Below are positions 1 to 9,748 of a DNA stretch of 64,000 nt, in pieces (position 1 is the stretch's first letter; every line of letters begins with the position of its first letter). Source of the DNA: Paenibacillus solanacearum (GTDB lineage: Bacteria > Bacillota > Bacilli > Paenibacillales > NBRC-103111); the NCBI RefSeq assembly GCF_910593845.1, contig NZ_CAJVAS010000016.1, positions 1-64,000 of the forward strand, read 5' to 3'. The translations under genes and the position numbers were made by a program. The notes beneath the pieces are model-generated. The model searched no databases and was not told where the DNA came from. It saw only the letters and a program-made list of their open reading frames with translations.

Positions 1-71
1 GTCCGCTCGACTTGCATGTATTAGGCACGCCGCCAGCGTTCGTCCTGAGCCAGGATCAAACTCTCCATTAA
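1..71 (-). rRNA. rrs: 16S ribosomal RNA, 5' end (partial)
   Basis: Read on the minus strand, these bases are the conserved start of bacterial 16S rRNA, including the universal 27F primer site (AGAGTTTGATC, at 64 and downward) and the following helix up to about E. coli position 70. The rest of the gene lies outside the window to the left. Counting from the 27F site, which starts at position 8 of 16S rRNA, puts the mature 5' end near base 71. Confidence 0.97.
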
Positions 72-180
72 GGTATCTTTTTCGGACCGAAGACCGAAAT
101 GGATACAAATTGCTTGCATAACCCGAAGATCATGTTCGCTATAATGTAAGCTGATTGAGCTCAAAATTTACTGCTAGCGA

Positions 181-232
181 GAATTTGCATTCTCTATTTC
201 ACTCACTCGTTGTTCAGTTTTCAAAGGGCAAT
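181..232 (-). promoter_or_regulatory. rRNA leader antitermination-like boxA and boxB
   Basis: On the minus strand a boxA-like segment (CCTTTGAAAACTGAAC, within 213-232) resembles the Bacillus rRNA leader boxA. About 16 nt later comes a perfect hairpin (181-196): stem GAGAAT/ATTCTC closed by a GCAA (GNRA) tetraloop, matching the place of a boxB-like stem. Such elements load Nus factors so that untranslated rRNA transcripts escape termination. The role is inferred from position and motif. Confidence 0.6.
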
Positions 233-285
233 TCGTTTCATCGTCTTCAACTTCTTTTCTTACTTCCGTCGAAAGCGACTTTATT

Positions 286-315
286 AATATACCACATTTC
301 CTTTTCTTAATGCAA
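286..315 (-). promoter_or_regulatory. Predicted rRNA operon promoter
   Basis: On the minus strand the -10 is TATATT (291-286), preceded by TG at an extended -10 position. The -35-like TTGCAT (315-310) is weaker, with an 18 nt spacer. It sits about 215 nt upstream of mature 16S in an A+T-rich stretch. Further promoters may lie upstream towards 550. Confidence 0.5.
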
Positions 316-583
316 GTGTTTTTTTCATTCCTTTTTCTTCAAAAGCACTTGCATTCGCCTGCCTCAATCGGCCGGAAGACTAATTTACCACGCTTGTCCT
401 GCAATGTCAACCCGGAAACCAAAAAAATCATCGCCAGCCCTTTAAGCGGTTTTGGGCCTGCTTCACACACACTTAATTACCACGGTAACTTCAAATAGAA
501 TCAATGACGGCATTCATTCAGGCGCTGCATACAACACCTCACCGTCTGCGATTTTGAGATTAATGTACTTTGCTTGCTTCAAT
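316..583. other. Non-coding stretch upstream of the rRNA operon
   Basis: I see no convincing gene here. Open frames in this stretch lack ribosome binding sites and recognisable products. It probably holds additional upstream promoter elements of the rRNA operon, but none matched well enough to place. Confidence 0.5.
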
Positions 584-615
584 AAAAAAAGCACGGACCG
601 GAACGATCCATGCTT
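584..615 (-). terminator. Terminator of the inositol phosphatase gene
   Basis: A hairpin with AAGCAtGGA and TCCgTGCTT arms is followed on the minus strand by a run of seven T. It lies just past the stop codon of the 634-1494 gene and separates it from the rRNA operon. Confidence 0.8.
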
Positions 616-633
616 TTCGCACTAAAACTATAA

Positions 634-1494
634 TTAAAACCCGGTTGCCCCTGCGTCGCCCAATTGCTGCGCAAACTCGTCATGAATGTGACCGTTGGAG
701 CAAAGAAGATTTCTTACGCCCAAACTATACGGGTTTCCGAGCGTGTCCGTAACTTTTCCCCCTGATTCTGTAATCAATAGCACCCCGGCAGCCATATCCC
801 AGGAATTCAGACCGATCTCCCAGAATCCGCTCAAGCGGCCTGCTGCCACATAGGCCATATGCAAAGCGGCCGAGCCGGCAACCCGAATATTGCGTACCTT
901 CGGAGTGAGCCTCTGCAATCCTTGCAAGTTGATCGGCAGCGCATGATCTTTATCGGCCGGAAATCCCGTAGCGACGAGGCTATCAATGAGCAGCTTGTCG
1001 GATGAGACCTGCATCTTTTTCCCTTTCAGGTAGGCGCCTTTGCCTTTCTCCGCTACGTAAAGCTCATTATGAACCGGGTTGTACACTACGCCGACAATAA
1101 CTTCGCCTTTATGCGCCAATGCGATCGAGACCGAAAAGAATGGGAAGCCGTGCACGAAATTCGTCGTTCCGTCCAACGGATCGACGATCCACAAATATTC
1201 TTCACCTCTCATCTGCTCCAAAGCCGATTGAGAAGCAGCCGGTCCCGGCTCGACGCCTTCTTCGCCCAATATGGCATGCGTCGGAAAATGCGTTTGTATC
1301 AAATTGCGAATCATCGTCTCGGCGCCTTTGTCCACTTCCGTTACCAGATCATGGGCCGAATATTTGGTCTGCAGGCTGTTAAAGTCGCCCAGCTTACTTT
1401 GTATCCATTCTCCCGTTTTGGAGGCGGTATTGATGGCAACAGCGGTAAAACTTTTGCTACCGACGGAATAGCGCGTTGTATTTTGATTCGACAT
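634..1494 (-). CDS. Inositol monophosphatase family protein
   Basis: This is a 286-residue cytosolic protein of the Mg2+-dependent inositol monophosphatase (SuhB/IMPase) family, which removes phosphate from myo-inositol phosphates or related sugar phosphates. The family metal-site motifs are visible: GEEG near residue 77, WIVDPLDGTTNFVHG in the middle, and WDMAAGVLL near the C-terminus. ATG at 1494 has an AAAGGA ribosome site about 8 nt upstream. It stands alone, with a strong terminator downstream towards the rRNA genes. The exact substrate cannot be read from the sequence. Confidence 0.92.
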   Translation of the reverse strand: MSNQNTTRYSVGSKSFTAVAINTASKTGEWIQSKLGDFNSLQTKYSAHDLVTEVDKGAETMIRNLIQTHFPTHAILGEEGVEPGPAASQSALEQMRGEEYLWIVDPLDGTTNFVHGFPFFSVSIALAHKGEVIVGVVYNPVHNELYVAEKGKGAYLKGKKMQVSSDKLLIDSLVATGFPADKDHALPINLQGLQRLTPKVRNIRVAGSAALHMAYVAAGRLSGFWEIGLNSWDMAAGVLLITESGGKVTDTLGNPYSLGVRNLLCSNGHIHDEFAQQLGDAGATGF

Positions 1495-1822
1495 TGGATC
1501 ATTCCTTTACGAAATTCATTTCAATCGCCTATCTATTAAAATGATCTGCAATAAAGCTACTGGATTCATAAATAGTATAGTTAATATACGTAATTAATGC
1601 TACGTCGTTTCACCCAAAAAGGATCGTCGGTTTTAACAAATGAGTGAACTTATCCATCGTATAGACCGCCGCGTCAAGAATAAGATTCTGAAGGCAGGTC
1701 GCGTTGCGGCAGGCGCTCCGGCGGAACAAGCGGAATTCAGCTTCAAATGCAATCCAGCCCATATGCCGGACGATGCGTCCAAAGTACCGTCGATGTAGTA
1801 TATCCAATAAGCCCCGATTTGT

Positions 1823-1854
1823 AAAAAAACATCCGCCGCAATAGGACGGATGTT
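1823..1854 (-). terminator. Terminator of fabI
   Basis: An inverted repeat AAACATCCG / CGGATGTTT is followed on the minus strand by a T7 run, about 30 nt beyond the fabI stop. The 390-base gap from 1495 to 1885 holds this terminator and no gene I can support. Confidence 0.85.
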
Positions 1855-1885
1855 TGGCCGGGAGCTCGCCGGTATGCCGTATGTT

Positions 1886-2653
1886 CTAAACGCCTACGAT
1901 ATGATAGCCGCCGTCGACGTAAATCACTTCTCCGGTAATGCCGCGGGACAAGTGGCTCATCAGGAACAAGGCCGTATCGCCCACTTCCGCGGTTTCGGTC
2001 GTGCGGCGGAGCGGTGCTTTTTCCTCCACGGTTTTCAGAATGGAGTTGAAGTCCTTGATCCCCTTGGCTGCCAGCGTACGAATCGGTCCGGCCGAAATCG
2101 CGTTGACGCGAATGTTGAATTGTCCAAGATCGTTCGCCAGGTAGCGCACGCTCGCTTCGAGAGCTGCTTTGGCGATGCCCATCACATTGTAGTTTTTCAT
2201 CGCGCGCTCCGCACCCAGGTACGTCATCGTCATGATGCTGCCGCCTTCTGTCATAAGCGGATACAGCTTCTGTGCGACGGCGACAAGCGAATAGGCGCTA
2301 ATGTCATGGGCCAGCGCAAACCCGTCACGGGACGTATTGACGAACAGGCCTTCCAGCTCTTCCGTACGGGCGAAGGCAATGCTGTGAACAATGCCGTGCA
2401 GCACGCCGAATTGCTCGCGAAGCGATTCCGCCAGCTGGTCGATATCCGCGTCTACGGTCACGTTGCAAGGCAGAATTGTCGCGTTCGGAATCGTATCGGC
2501 CAGCTTGCGCACCCGTTCCTCCACGCGCTCGTTCTCATAAGTAAACACAAGGCGCGCACCTTGGCTCGCCAAAGATTGGGCGATAGCCCATGCGATGCTG
2601 CGATCGTTGGCCACACCCATTACGACTATATTTTTACCCGCTACCAAATTCAT
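1886..2653 (-). CDS. fabI: Enoyl-[acyl-carrier-protein] reductase (NADH)
   Basis: This 255-residue short-chain dehydrogenase matches FabI, which catalyses the last reduction of each fatty-acid elongation cycle. Visible features are the N-terminal nucleotide-binding segment GVANDRSIAWAIA, the HSIAF segment, and the catalytic Tyr-X6-Lys in YNVMGIAK. The C-terminal part ends ITGEVIYVDGGYH, and the length is typical. The start has a GAGGGGA site 10 nt upstream. It appears monocistronic. I found no clear FapR operator in the short upstream region. Confidence 0.96.
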   Translation of the reverse strand: MNLVAGKNIVVMGVANDRSIAWAIAQSLASQGARLVFTYENERVEERVRKLADTIPNATILPCNVTVDADIDQLAESLREQFGVLHGIVHSIAFARTEELEGLFVNTSRDGFALAHDISAYSLVAVAQKLYPLMTEGGSIMTMTYLGAERAMKNYNVMGIAKAALEASVRYLANDLGQFNIRVNAISAGPIRTLAAKGIKDFNSILKTVEEKAPLRRTTETAEVGDTALFLMSHLSRGITGEVIYVDGGYHIVGV

Positions 2654-2776
2654 ATCAAAACGTTCCCCTCTCGCTCATAAAATAGGGCTCGGACATAGTT
2701 TCCCTCCTCAAATTACCTGATTTTCCCGAATATTTCAAGTCGCATTTACCGAGCTTATTCGCCATTTTCCGCAGCG

Positions 2777-3781
2777 CTATATTTCAAAAGAGGCTTGGGT
2801 CAATACGGTTACGCCGGACTCGCCGCGAATCGCCTCCATGAGTTGGAGCAGGGCGTCATCTTTTCGCTTCGCTTCCAGCATCATGTCCAGCCGCGGGGTT
2901 AGCGGTGCAATGGCGCGCAGAAATGTCATGAGCCGCGGCGCGTCCACATAGTCGGCATGGCTGCGGACATCCTTATCGCTCTTTGGGCTGGACACATGAA
3001 TTTTGGGCGGCAACGGGGGCGCTGCATCAGACGGCGACGCATCTGGACCGGCTTGCATCTGCTGCCCGCTCCATGTATCTGCGATCCGCGGCCACAGTGC
3101 CTCCGCGGACTCCCCGCACGGGTTGACGTCATGATGATGCAGGTCCAGCACCATCGGCACGCCAACGTCTTCGCATACTTCGAGCGTCTCCAGCGCGTTG
3201 AACGTTTTGTCGTCGTTCTCCAGCGTAATGCGACGCTGGATGCGATCCGGCATGGCGCGAAAATGAGTGACGAACCGTTTCCCCGCCACTGCCTTGTTCC
3301 CGTAAGCTCCGCCGATATGGATGTTGCACTTGGCCGACTCATCGAGCCCCATGGCCTCCAGCATTTGCACGTGACGGTCGAGATCGGCGTAAGAGCTGGC
3401 CAACACGTCCTCGCGCGGCGTGCTGAGCACCGTGTAATGGTCGGGATGAAAGCTCAGCCGCATGCGATGCTCTCGGGCATAGCCTCCAAGCTCCGCGAAA
3501 GCTTCGCGAAGGTCGGGAATCGGATTCCACTGCCCCAGCAGCTCGTGACCGATTAGCGGAATCAGCCTGGACGACATGCGATACATTTCGATTTCATACG
3601 CCCGGTTATGCTTCAACAATCGCAGCGTATTATGGATATTCTCGGCGGCTAGGCGTTCAAGCTTGCGGATCGCCGCTTCCCGGTCCTCCACTTTCGCGAA
3701 GTTCGTCGCCGTCATCGTTTTGGAAGGGGAGGCATTGGCGACGAGCATGGACATCGCCACGTAGCCTAAACGAACAATCAT
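2777..3781 (-). CDS. uvsE: UV DNA damage endonuclease UvsE
   Basis: A 334-residue TIM-barrel endonuclease of the UvsE/UVDE family, which nicks DNA 5' to UV photoproducts and starts an alternative excision repair route. The family start VRLGYVAMS is present, followed by metal-binding His/Glu segments (FHPDHYTVL, NIHIGGAYG, ITLENDD, DLHHHD). The frame is open 70 codons further upstream, but that part is unrelated to the family; the ATG at 3781 with an AGGAG site is the likely start. Presence in a spore former fits a need to repair UV damage. Confidence 0.93.
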   Translation of the reverse strand: MIVRLGYVAMSMLVANASPSKTMTATNFAKVEDREAAIRKLERLAAENIHNTLRLLKHNRAYEIEMYRMSSRLIPLIGHELLGQWNPIPDLREAFAELGGYAREHRMRLSFHPDHYTVLSTPREDVLASSYADLDRHVQMLEAMGLDESAKCNIHIGGAYGNKAVAGKRFVTHFRAMPDRIQRRITLENDDKTFNALETLEVCEDVGVPMVLDLHHHDVNPCGESAEALWPRIADTWSGQQMQAGPDASPSDAAPPLPPKIHVSSPKSDKDVRSHADYVDAPRLMTFLRAIAPLTPRLDMMLEAKRKDDALLQLMEAIRGESGVTVLTQASFEI

Positions 3782-3859
3782 GGTCGGATCACGCTCCTGT
3801 TCCAGTCTCCTTCGTGTAGCTTGCCCATCGCTGCACGGAAGTACCGTTGCGGGATAAAG

Positions 3860-3902
3860 AAAAAAGCACCGTTCCCGAGCTATCTCCGGGAATACGATGC
3901 TT
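3860..3902 (-). terminator. Terminator of the 3927-4244 gene
   Basis: A long imperfect hairpin (arms AAGCATCGTATTCCCG and CGGGAACGGTGCTT) is followed on the minus strand by T6. It ends transcription of the small gene before uvsE. Confidence 0.8.
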
Positions 3903-3926
3903 GTCTTGTATTGCTTACAGGGCAGC

Positions 3927-4244
3927 TTAGCCTTTGGCTCCGAAAAACATTTCGTGAGCAAGCGCCGTCTGCACCCGCGACTCTTCTTCATTAAGCTTGC
4001 GGACGAGCTCCATCTCCACCTGGGTTACTTCTTCGCCCTGGAAATTAATTTCGGCAATGGAGGCGGCGATTTTGACGATCGCGATCGCCCGATTGTCCGG
4101 CGTATAGGCAATCACTTTTTGCCCCGTCGGAAACACGCGGAAGCCGCTTTTCATCATTTTGCCGCGGCCGTACTCGAGCAGCTCATACAGCTCTTGTTCG
4201 GATTTGAACTTGCAAACGGAGTTGAATTCGGTTTGAAATCCCAT
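3927..4244 (-). CDS. Conserved hypothetical protein, 105 aa
   Basis: A 105-residue soluble protein that I cannot assign to a function. It has no signal peptide or membrane segment. A mixed N-terminal half (FKSEQELYELLEYGRGKMMKSGFRVFP) runs into a beta-rich middle (KVIAYTPDNRAIAIVKI), and the tail is charged and helical. ATG at 4244 has a GGGGAG site 7 nt upstream, and a terminator follows the gene. It lies downstream of ddl with a gap of about 80 nt and could be co-transcribed with it. Confidence 0.75.
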   Translation of the reverse strand: MGFQTEFNSVCKFKSEQELYELLEYGRGKMMKSGFRVFPTGQKVIAYTPDNRAIAIVKIAASIAEINFQGEEVTQVEMELVRKLNEEESRVQTALAHEMFFGAKG

Positions 4245-4323
4245 ACACTCGCTCCCCTCAGCCTAGTCTTCTTAGCACTAGCATAAAGGATGGGCCAGGG
4301 CAAAAGCAACTGGCCGCCGACCG

Positions 4324-5448
4324 TTAAACTTCCGGTACGTCGAACGTATATTGCAGGCTCCGCTTCTCGGCATGACGCTGCAAGGCGAGCTGGATCAAGT
4401 CGTCCAACAGCTCGCTGTACGGCTTTCCGCTTTCGCGCCACAGCAGCGGGTACATGCTGAAAGGCGTAAAGCCCGGCATCGTGTTGATCTCGTTGATGAA
4501 AATTTTCGAATCTTCCTTACGCAGGAAAAAATCGACGCGGGACAGCCCCGTGCCGTCGATGGCTTGAAAAGCGCGTACGGCGAGGGCACGCATTTCGTCA
4601 GCCACCGCCTGCGGAATCTCCGCGGGAATGATCATCGAAGATTTGCCGTCGATATATTTGGCCTTGTAATCGTAAAATTCATTGGAAGAAACGATTTCGC
4701 CGACAACGGAAGCTTGCGGCAGGTCATTGCCGAGCACAGCGACTTCAAGCTCGCGGGCATCGATAAATTCTTCCACGACCACTTTGCGGTCATACTGAAA
4801 CGCCGCACTTACCGCTCCCTCCAGCTCAGCGCGGTTTCTGGCTTTGCTGATGCCTACGCTGGAACCGAGATTGGCCGGCTTTACGAAACAGGGATAACCT
4901 ACGGACACTTCAATTTCCAAGACATGCTCGTTCCTATCCTTGTCCCACTGCTTTTTCGTAAAATGGCGGAAGACGCACTGAGGGAGTCCTTCCTGGGCAA
5001 ATACTTTTTTCATCATGGCCTTGTCCATGCCGACGGACGATGCCAAAACGCCTGTACCTACATAAGCGATGTCCGCCATTTCGAGCAGCCCTTGAATGGT
5101 GCCGTCCTCTCCGAACGTTCCGTGCAGCAGCGGAAAGACGACATCCAGCGGTGCGCCCGATTCCCGCGCGCCTTGGCCGGCTGCCTGAAGCGTGCCGAAG
5201 AAAGGCTGCAGCGCGAAAGAGCCAGGCTGCTCGGATTGCTCTTGGAACGTAAGCGCAGCGGCGGACGAAACCGGTCCGGTCAACTGCGGTCCCGAACGCC
5301 ATTCCCCTTGCTTCGTTATGTAAAACGGCTGAACGTCGTATTTGTTCAAATCGAAAGCTTTAATAACGGCAAGTGCAGTTTGAAGCGACACCTCATGCTC
5401 CCCAGATTTGCCTCCGTAGATTAAGCCTACACGAATTTTGTCGCTCAT
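4324..5448 (-). CDS. ddl: D-alanine--D-alanine ligase
   Basis: This 374-residue ATP-grasp ligase joins two D-alanines for peptidoglycan precursors. The N-terminal GGKSGEHEVSLQTA motif, the VFPLLHGTFGEDGTIQG segment and the central KPANLGSSVGISKA ATP-binding loop are all present. The C-terminal FINEINTMPGFTPFSMYP carries metal-binding residues. Length is typical of the family. The start ATG follows GGAGG by 5 nt. Confidence 0.96.
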   Translation of the reverse strand: MSDKIRVGLIYGGKSGEHEVSLQTALAVIKAFDLNKYDVQPFYITKQGEWRSGPQLTGPVSSAAALTFQEQSEQPGSFALQPFFGTLQAAGQGARESGAPLDVVFPLLHGTFGEDGTIQGLLEMADIAYVGTGVLASSVGMDKAMMKKVFAQEGLPQCVFRHFTKKQWDKDRNEHVLEIEVSVGYPCFVKPANLGSSVGISKARNRAELEGAVSAAFQYDRKVVVEEFIDARELEVAVLGNDLPQASVVGEIVSSNEFYDYKAKYIDGKSSMIIPAEIPQAVADEMRALAVRAFQAIDGTGLSRVDFFLRKEDSKIFINEINTMPGFTPFSMYPLLWRESGKPYSELLDDLIQLALQRHAEKRSLQYTFDVPEV

Positions 5449-5532
5449 AAGTACCTCCGGATGGATATGGTGAAATCGGTAAACTCTAATGAAATGAAAT
5501 AAAGAAACCTAAATTAAGGAAATAGGGATCGT

Positions 5533-6552
5533 TCACATATCGACGATATGTAAAAACCGGTAGCGCGTTCGCTCGGTATAGGCCGGGGAATCCGTATAGC
5601 TCCAGTACCGGTGCTTGCTGCTGACCGTATGTGCGTTAACGAGCGGCATCCCGTTGGCGTCTTTGGCCGTTACAACTGTGCTGTGTTTGAATCCACTGGT
5701 GCCGTCCCAATCGTAGCTAATGACATCGCCGAGCTCCAGCTCCTCCGGCCGCTGCACTTCCCGCGCCCTAAGTCCGCTTCGGCTTGTCAGCAAATAAAAT
5801 TGCAAACTGTCGGCCACCGCCCAGCTGAAGCTCCACAGCTCCTGTCCGCCGACGCGGCCTTTATACCACCAGCCCGCATTCCTTTTACCAGTATAGTTCA
5901 TCGGCGCTCCCCCTGCAAAGAGGCACTGGGACACATAATTGCTGCAATCGACTTCAAAGGTCAAGTATGCAGGATTTCCTTTGTCCCACCACCGATCCGC
6001 ATAACGCGCCGCTTCGATCCGGTTGTAAGGAGCGCGGGGCGCAGCATATTGAGACGACGGGAGGACATTATAGTTGAGGTATGGCACGGAAGGGGCACGC
6101 ATCAAATCGACGGCCGTAAACGTGTCGTCGGCTTCCATCAAACCGCCAGCCGCCAAGTGGCGAAGGCGCAGCGTGTCTTCATGGTCGAGAAGTTCCACGC
6201 CCTCGATCCGATAGCCGCCGTCATCGGCGATCAAGGTGATCCGTTCTTTCTCAATTCGCTGCTCCTCATGGGACGTGTGGCGAATTTCGCCGACAATCGT
6301 GCGCTTCAATAAAATATCGGCAATCATGCGGCCTCGTTGTTCGCTAACGGAGGAGACAGACAGACGGGTTTCATGCTTGACTGGCGTAAGACCCCGCATT
6401 CGGTCGGATTGTTTGAGCCGATCCAGCCGCTTCGCCTGCGCCCGCAAAAACGAGGCGTCGCCGACTAGCGGCACCATAGGTTCGATAGAATAGTCCATAT
6501 CGGTTTGATTGCGGCTGTGAACATAATGGTAAAGGGTCGTTTTCCAAGACAT
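5533..6552 (-). CDS. Amidase-domain protein (NlpC-like cysteine hydrolase)
   Basis: A 339-residue protein whose C-terminal half (from about residue 190) matches the putative amidase domain common in Bacilli. It has YNRIEAARYADRWW, the presumed catalytic Cys in DCSNYVSQC and His in FKHSTVV. The N-terminal half is charged and of unknown role. I chose ATG at 6552 because a near-perfect GGAGG lies 8 nt upstream; longer versions add unrelated sequence. No signal peptide is visible, so the location is uncertain. It may act on cell-wall peptides. Confidence 0.85.
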   Translation of the reverse strand: MSWKTTLYHYVHSRNQTDMDYSIEPMVPLVGDASFLRAQAKRLDRLKQSDRMRGLTPVKHETRLSVSSVSEQRGRMIADILLKRTIVGEIRHTSHEEQRIEKERITLIADDGGYRIEGVELLDHEDTLRLRHLAAGGLMEADDTFTAVDLMRAPSVPYLNYNVLPSSQYAAPRAPYNRIEAARYADRWWDKGNPAYLTFEVDCSNYVSQCLFAGGAPMNYTGKRNAGWWYKGRVGGQELWSFSWAVADSLQFYLLTSRSGLRAREVQRPEELELGDVISYDWDGTSGFKHSTVVTAKDANGMPLVNAHTVSSKHRYWSYTDSPAYTERTRYRFLHIVDM

Positions 6553-6675
6553 CGCCCCTGCCTCCTTCGCATAGTAACAAAACCATACAGGCGCATTGCC
6601 GAACTTCGTCATCCGGGTATAAACATTCTTTTCCAGTATATGAGGGCATTCATGCAAAAATGATTGAAATCAACC

Positions 6676-6705
6676 TTTACGAACAGGACCTAAAGCATGT
6701 ATACT
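6676..6705 (+). promoter_or_regulatory. Possible acnA promoter
   Basis: TTTACG at 6676-6681 and TATACT at 6700-6705 are spaced 18 nt apart, about 85 nt upstream of the acnA start. The -10 is good and the -35 is moderate. Confidence 0.4.
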
Positions 6706-6791
6706 GTAACTAGAGCTAATAATGAAATCGCGTTTCACTATATGAAACAAGATGATTGCAGCTAACATATTTTCAAGGAGGAATAGCTACC

Positions 6792-9500
6792 ATGTCTAAA
6801 AAAGACGCTTTTTCGGTTCGCAAGCAGCTGAGCGTTGGCGGCAAGTCGTTCAACTACTACAGCCTGCAAGCGTTCGAAGCGCAAGGCAACGGCACTATAT
6901 CGAACCTGCCTTTCTCCATTAAAGTGCTGCTTGAAGCCGCGCTTCGCCAATTCGACGGCAAAGCGATCACGAACGAACACGTGAAGCAAATCGCAGGCTG
7001 GGCTTCCGAGCGCGACGCGAACAAAGAAATTCCTTTCATCCCTGCACGGATCGTGCTGCAGGACTTCACCGGCGTGCCGGTTGTCGTCGACCTTGCGGCC
7101 ATGAGAGATACAATGAAACGCGCCGGCGGAGACCCAAAACGGATCAACCCGCTCGTACCGGTCGACCTCGTTATCGACCACTCCGTTATGGTCGATGCGT
7201 TCGGCTCCAAAGATGCGCTTGAATACAACGAGAAAGTCGAGTTCGAAAGAAACGAAGAGCGCTACCGCTTCCTGCGCTGGGCGCAAACGGCGTTCGATAA
7301 TTTCCGTGCGGTTCCGCCGGATACAGGTATCGTTCACCAGGTCAACCTTGAGTACCTCGCATCCGTAGCCGCTACGAAAACCGTGGACGGCGAAACGGAA
7401 GTATATCCGGATTCTCTGGTCGGTACAGACTCCCATACAACGATGATCAACGGTCTTGGTATCGTAGGCTGGGGCGTTGGCGGTATCGAGGCGGAAGCCG
7501 GCATGCTCGGCCAGCCGCTCTACTTCGTTACGCCGGAAGTCATCGGCTTCAAGCTGACGGGTACGCTGGCAGAAGGCGCTACGGCAACCGACCTTGCACT
7601 GACCGTTACGCAAATGCTGCGTAAAAAAGGCGTAGTCGGCAAATTCGTCGAGTTCTATGGCCCGGGTCTTTCCAACATCAGCCTGGCTGACCGCGCTACG
7701 GTAGCTAACATGGCTCCGGAATACGGCGCAACGATCGGCTTCTTCCCGGTTGACACCGAGTCCTTGAACTACATGAGAAGCACTGGCCGTGACGAAGCGC
7801 AAATCGCGCTCGTAGAGGCTTATTATAAAGAGCAAGGCATGTTCCGCACGGACGCTACACCGGATCCGGTATTCAGCGACGTGATCGAGCTCGACCTCGG
7901 TTCCGTTGTGCCAAGCTTGGCCGGCCCGAAACGTCCGCAAGACCGCGTAGAGCTGACGAACATGAAAGAGTCGTTCAACTCGATCATTCGCACGCCGATC
8001 GAAAAAGGCGGCTACGGCTTGTCCGATGAAAAGATCGCGGAAATGGTGGAAGTGGATCATCCGAGCGGTGAAGCAAGCAAAATGGGTACAGGTGCGGTCG
8101 TTATCGCAGCCATCACATCCTGTACAAATACGTCCAACCCAAGCGTTATGCTCGGCGCCGGTCTCGTAGCGAAAAAAGCGGTAGCCCGCGGCCTTCGCAA
8201 ACCAGGCTATGTGAAGAGCAGTTTGACTCCGGGTTCGCTCGTCGTTACCGATTACTTGACCAAAGCCGGCCTCATCGAGCCGCTGGAAGCGCTTGGTTTC
8301 CACGTAGCGGGCTATGGCTGCGCGACGTGCATCGGTAACTCCGGTCCGCTGCCGGACGAAGTCAGCAAGGCGATCGCCGATAACGATATGACCGTCGCTG
8401 CCGTTCTGTCCGGTAACCGGAACTTCGAAGGCCGCGTTCACGCGCAGGTTAAAGCCAACTACTTGGCTTCGCCGCCGCTCGTTGTCGCTTATGCTTTGGC
8501 CGGCACGGTCAACATCGACCTGGCAAACGACCCGATCGGATACGACCAGTCGAACCAGCCGGTGTACCTGAAAGATATTTGGCCGACGTCTCAAGAGGTG
8601 CAGGAAGCGATCCAATCCGCGATTACGCCTGAGATGTACCGCTCGAAATATTCCGACGTATTCCGTTCCAACGAGCGCTTCAACGCGATCAACGTGCCGG
8701 AAGGCGATCTGTACGCTTGGGACGAGAAGTCCACTTACATCGCTAACCCGCCGTTCTTCGCGAACCTGGGCGCGGATCTGAACGACATTGCCGACATTCG
8801 CGGCGCCAAAACGCTTGCGCTGATGGGCGACTCCGTCACGACGGACCATATCTCCCCTGCCGGTAACATCAAAGCCGACAGCCCGGCCGGTAAATTCCTG
8901 ATCGAGCACGGCGTGAAGAAAGAAGACTTCAACTCGTACGGTTCCCGCCGCGGTAACCACGATGTCATGATGCGCGGTACGTTCGCAAACATTCGTATCC
9001 GCAACCAAGTGGCGCCTGGCACAGAGGGCGGCGTAACGACTTACCTGCCGACCGGCGAAGTAATGTCGATCTACGACGCATCCATGAAGTATCAAGAGCA
9101 AGGCACGAACCTCGTCGTTATCGCCGGCAAAGAGTACGGCACGGGAAGCTCCCGCGACTGGGCTGCCAAAGGCACGTTCCTGCTCGGCGTGAAAGCCGTT
9201 ATTGCCGAGAGCTTCGAACGGATTCACCGTTCCAACCTCGTAGGCATGGGCGTACTGCCGCTGCAATTCGTCGAAGGGCAAAGCTGGAGTTCGCTCGGCT
9301 TGACCGGCCGCGAAACGTTCGACATCGTGGGCCTCAGCAACGATGTGCAGCCTGGCCAAAAAGTAACGGTCAACGTCACGCGCGAAGACGGATCGACTTT
9401 CAGCTTCGAAGCGATTGTTCGTCTGGACAGCTACGTGGACGTCGATTACTATCGCAACGGCGGTATTCTGCAAACCGTATTGCGCCAAATTATGGCGTAA
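6792..9500 (+). CDS. acnA: Aconitate hydratase
   Basis: A 902-residue aconitase A that interconverts citrate and isocitrate in the TCA cycle; the bacterial enzyme can also bind mRNA when its cluster is lost. The [4Fe-4S] ligands are visible as Cys444 (SCTNTSNPS) and Cys510/Cys513 ([10 protein letters not shown]). The C-terminal swivel domain includes [13 protein letters not shown] and the [13 protein letters not shown] segment. ATG at 6792 has a strong AAGGAGG site; the 12 extra upstream codons are not part of the family. It is monocistronic, with a strong shared terminator downstream. Confidence 0.97.
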   Translation: MSKKDAFSVRKQLSVGGKSFNYYSLQAFEAQGNGTISNLPFSIKVLLEAALRQFDGKAITNEHVKQIAGWASERDANKEIPFIPARIVLQDFTGVPVVVDLAAMRDTMKRAGGDPKRINPLVPVDLVIDHSVMVDAFGSKDALEYNEKVEFERNEERYRFLRWAQTAFDNFRAVPPDTGIVHQVNLEYLASVAATKTVDGETEVYPDSLVGTDSHTTMINGLGIVGWGVGGIEAEAGMLGQPLYFVTPEVIGFKLTGTLAEGATATDLALTVTQMLRKKGVVGKFVEFYGPGLSNISLADRATVANMAPEYGATIGFFPVDTESLNYMRSTGRDEAQIALVEAYYKEQGMFRTDATPDPVFSDVIELDLGSVVPSLAGPKRPQDRVELTNMKESFNSIIRTPIEKGGYGLSDEKIAEMVEVDHPSGEASKMGTGAVVIAAITSCTNTSNPSVMLGAGLVAKKAVARGLRKPGYVKSSLTPGSLVVTDYLTKAGLIEPLEALGFHVAGYGCATCIGNSGPLPDEVSKAIADNDMTVAAVLSGNRNFEGRVHAQVKANYLASPPLVVAYALAGTVNIDLANDPIGYDQSNQPVYLKDIWPTSQEVQEAIQSAITPEMYRSKYSDVFRSNERFNAINVPEGDLYAWDEKSTYIANPPFFANLGADLNDIADIRGAKTLALMGDSVTTDHISPAGNIKADSPAGKFLIEHGVKKEDFNSYGSRRGNHDVMMRGTFANIRIRNQVAPGTEGGVTTYLPTGEVMSIYDASMKYQEQGTNLVVIAGKEYGTGSSRDWAAKGTFLLGVKAVIAESFERIHRSNLVGMGVLPLQFVEGQSWSSLGLTGRETFDIVGLSNDVQPGQKVTVNVTREDGSTFSFEAIVRLDSYVDVDYYRNGGILQTVLRQIMA

Positions 9501-9559
9501 TGACGGGTTAAGCTTATGTAAAACGACCGCTCGGACCGAACGGTGCGATGCGGTATAAC

Positions 9560-9602
9560 AAGAACCCCCGAATCTCGATTCGATCGAGACTCGGGGGTTC
9601 TT
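9560..9602 (+). terminator. Terminator between acnA and the IclR gene
   Basis: A perfect long stem AAGAACCCCCGA / TCGGGGGTTCTT with an inner self-complementary loop and a short T run lies between two convergent genes. It probably stops transcription from both sides. The G+C-rich 9603-9748 stretch beyond it shows no gene. Confidence 0.85.
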
Positions 9603-9748
9603 TGCCATGCGGGCGGGCGCGCGCTCGCGCAATCGCTTATGCTGCGCGCCGAGACCGGCCGGCGGGCGCATTGGGCGCGAAGAGCAGCCGCGTACCAGTC
9701 GGCGGCGAGCCGCAGCAAGCGGGCGTGCCCGGGCCGCGGGGCAAGATG

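Noticed and set aside
1640..1798. A 52-codon plus-strand frame (MSELIHRIDRRVKNKILK...) in the gap before fabI, overlapping a 65-codon minus frame.
   Set aside because: Neither frame has a proper ribosome binding site, and neither product resembles a known family.
2654..2776. Searched for a FapR operator upstream of fabI.
   Set aside because: No inverted TTAGTACC-type sequence is present.
2957..3556. A 199-codon plus-strand frame opposite uvsE, and similar long frames opposite ddl, mutY, lepB and the malic enzyme gene.
   Set aside because: They are antisense shadows caused by high G+C at third positions, without ribosome sites or conserved motifs.
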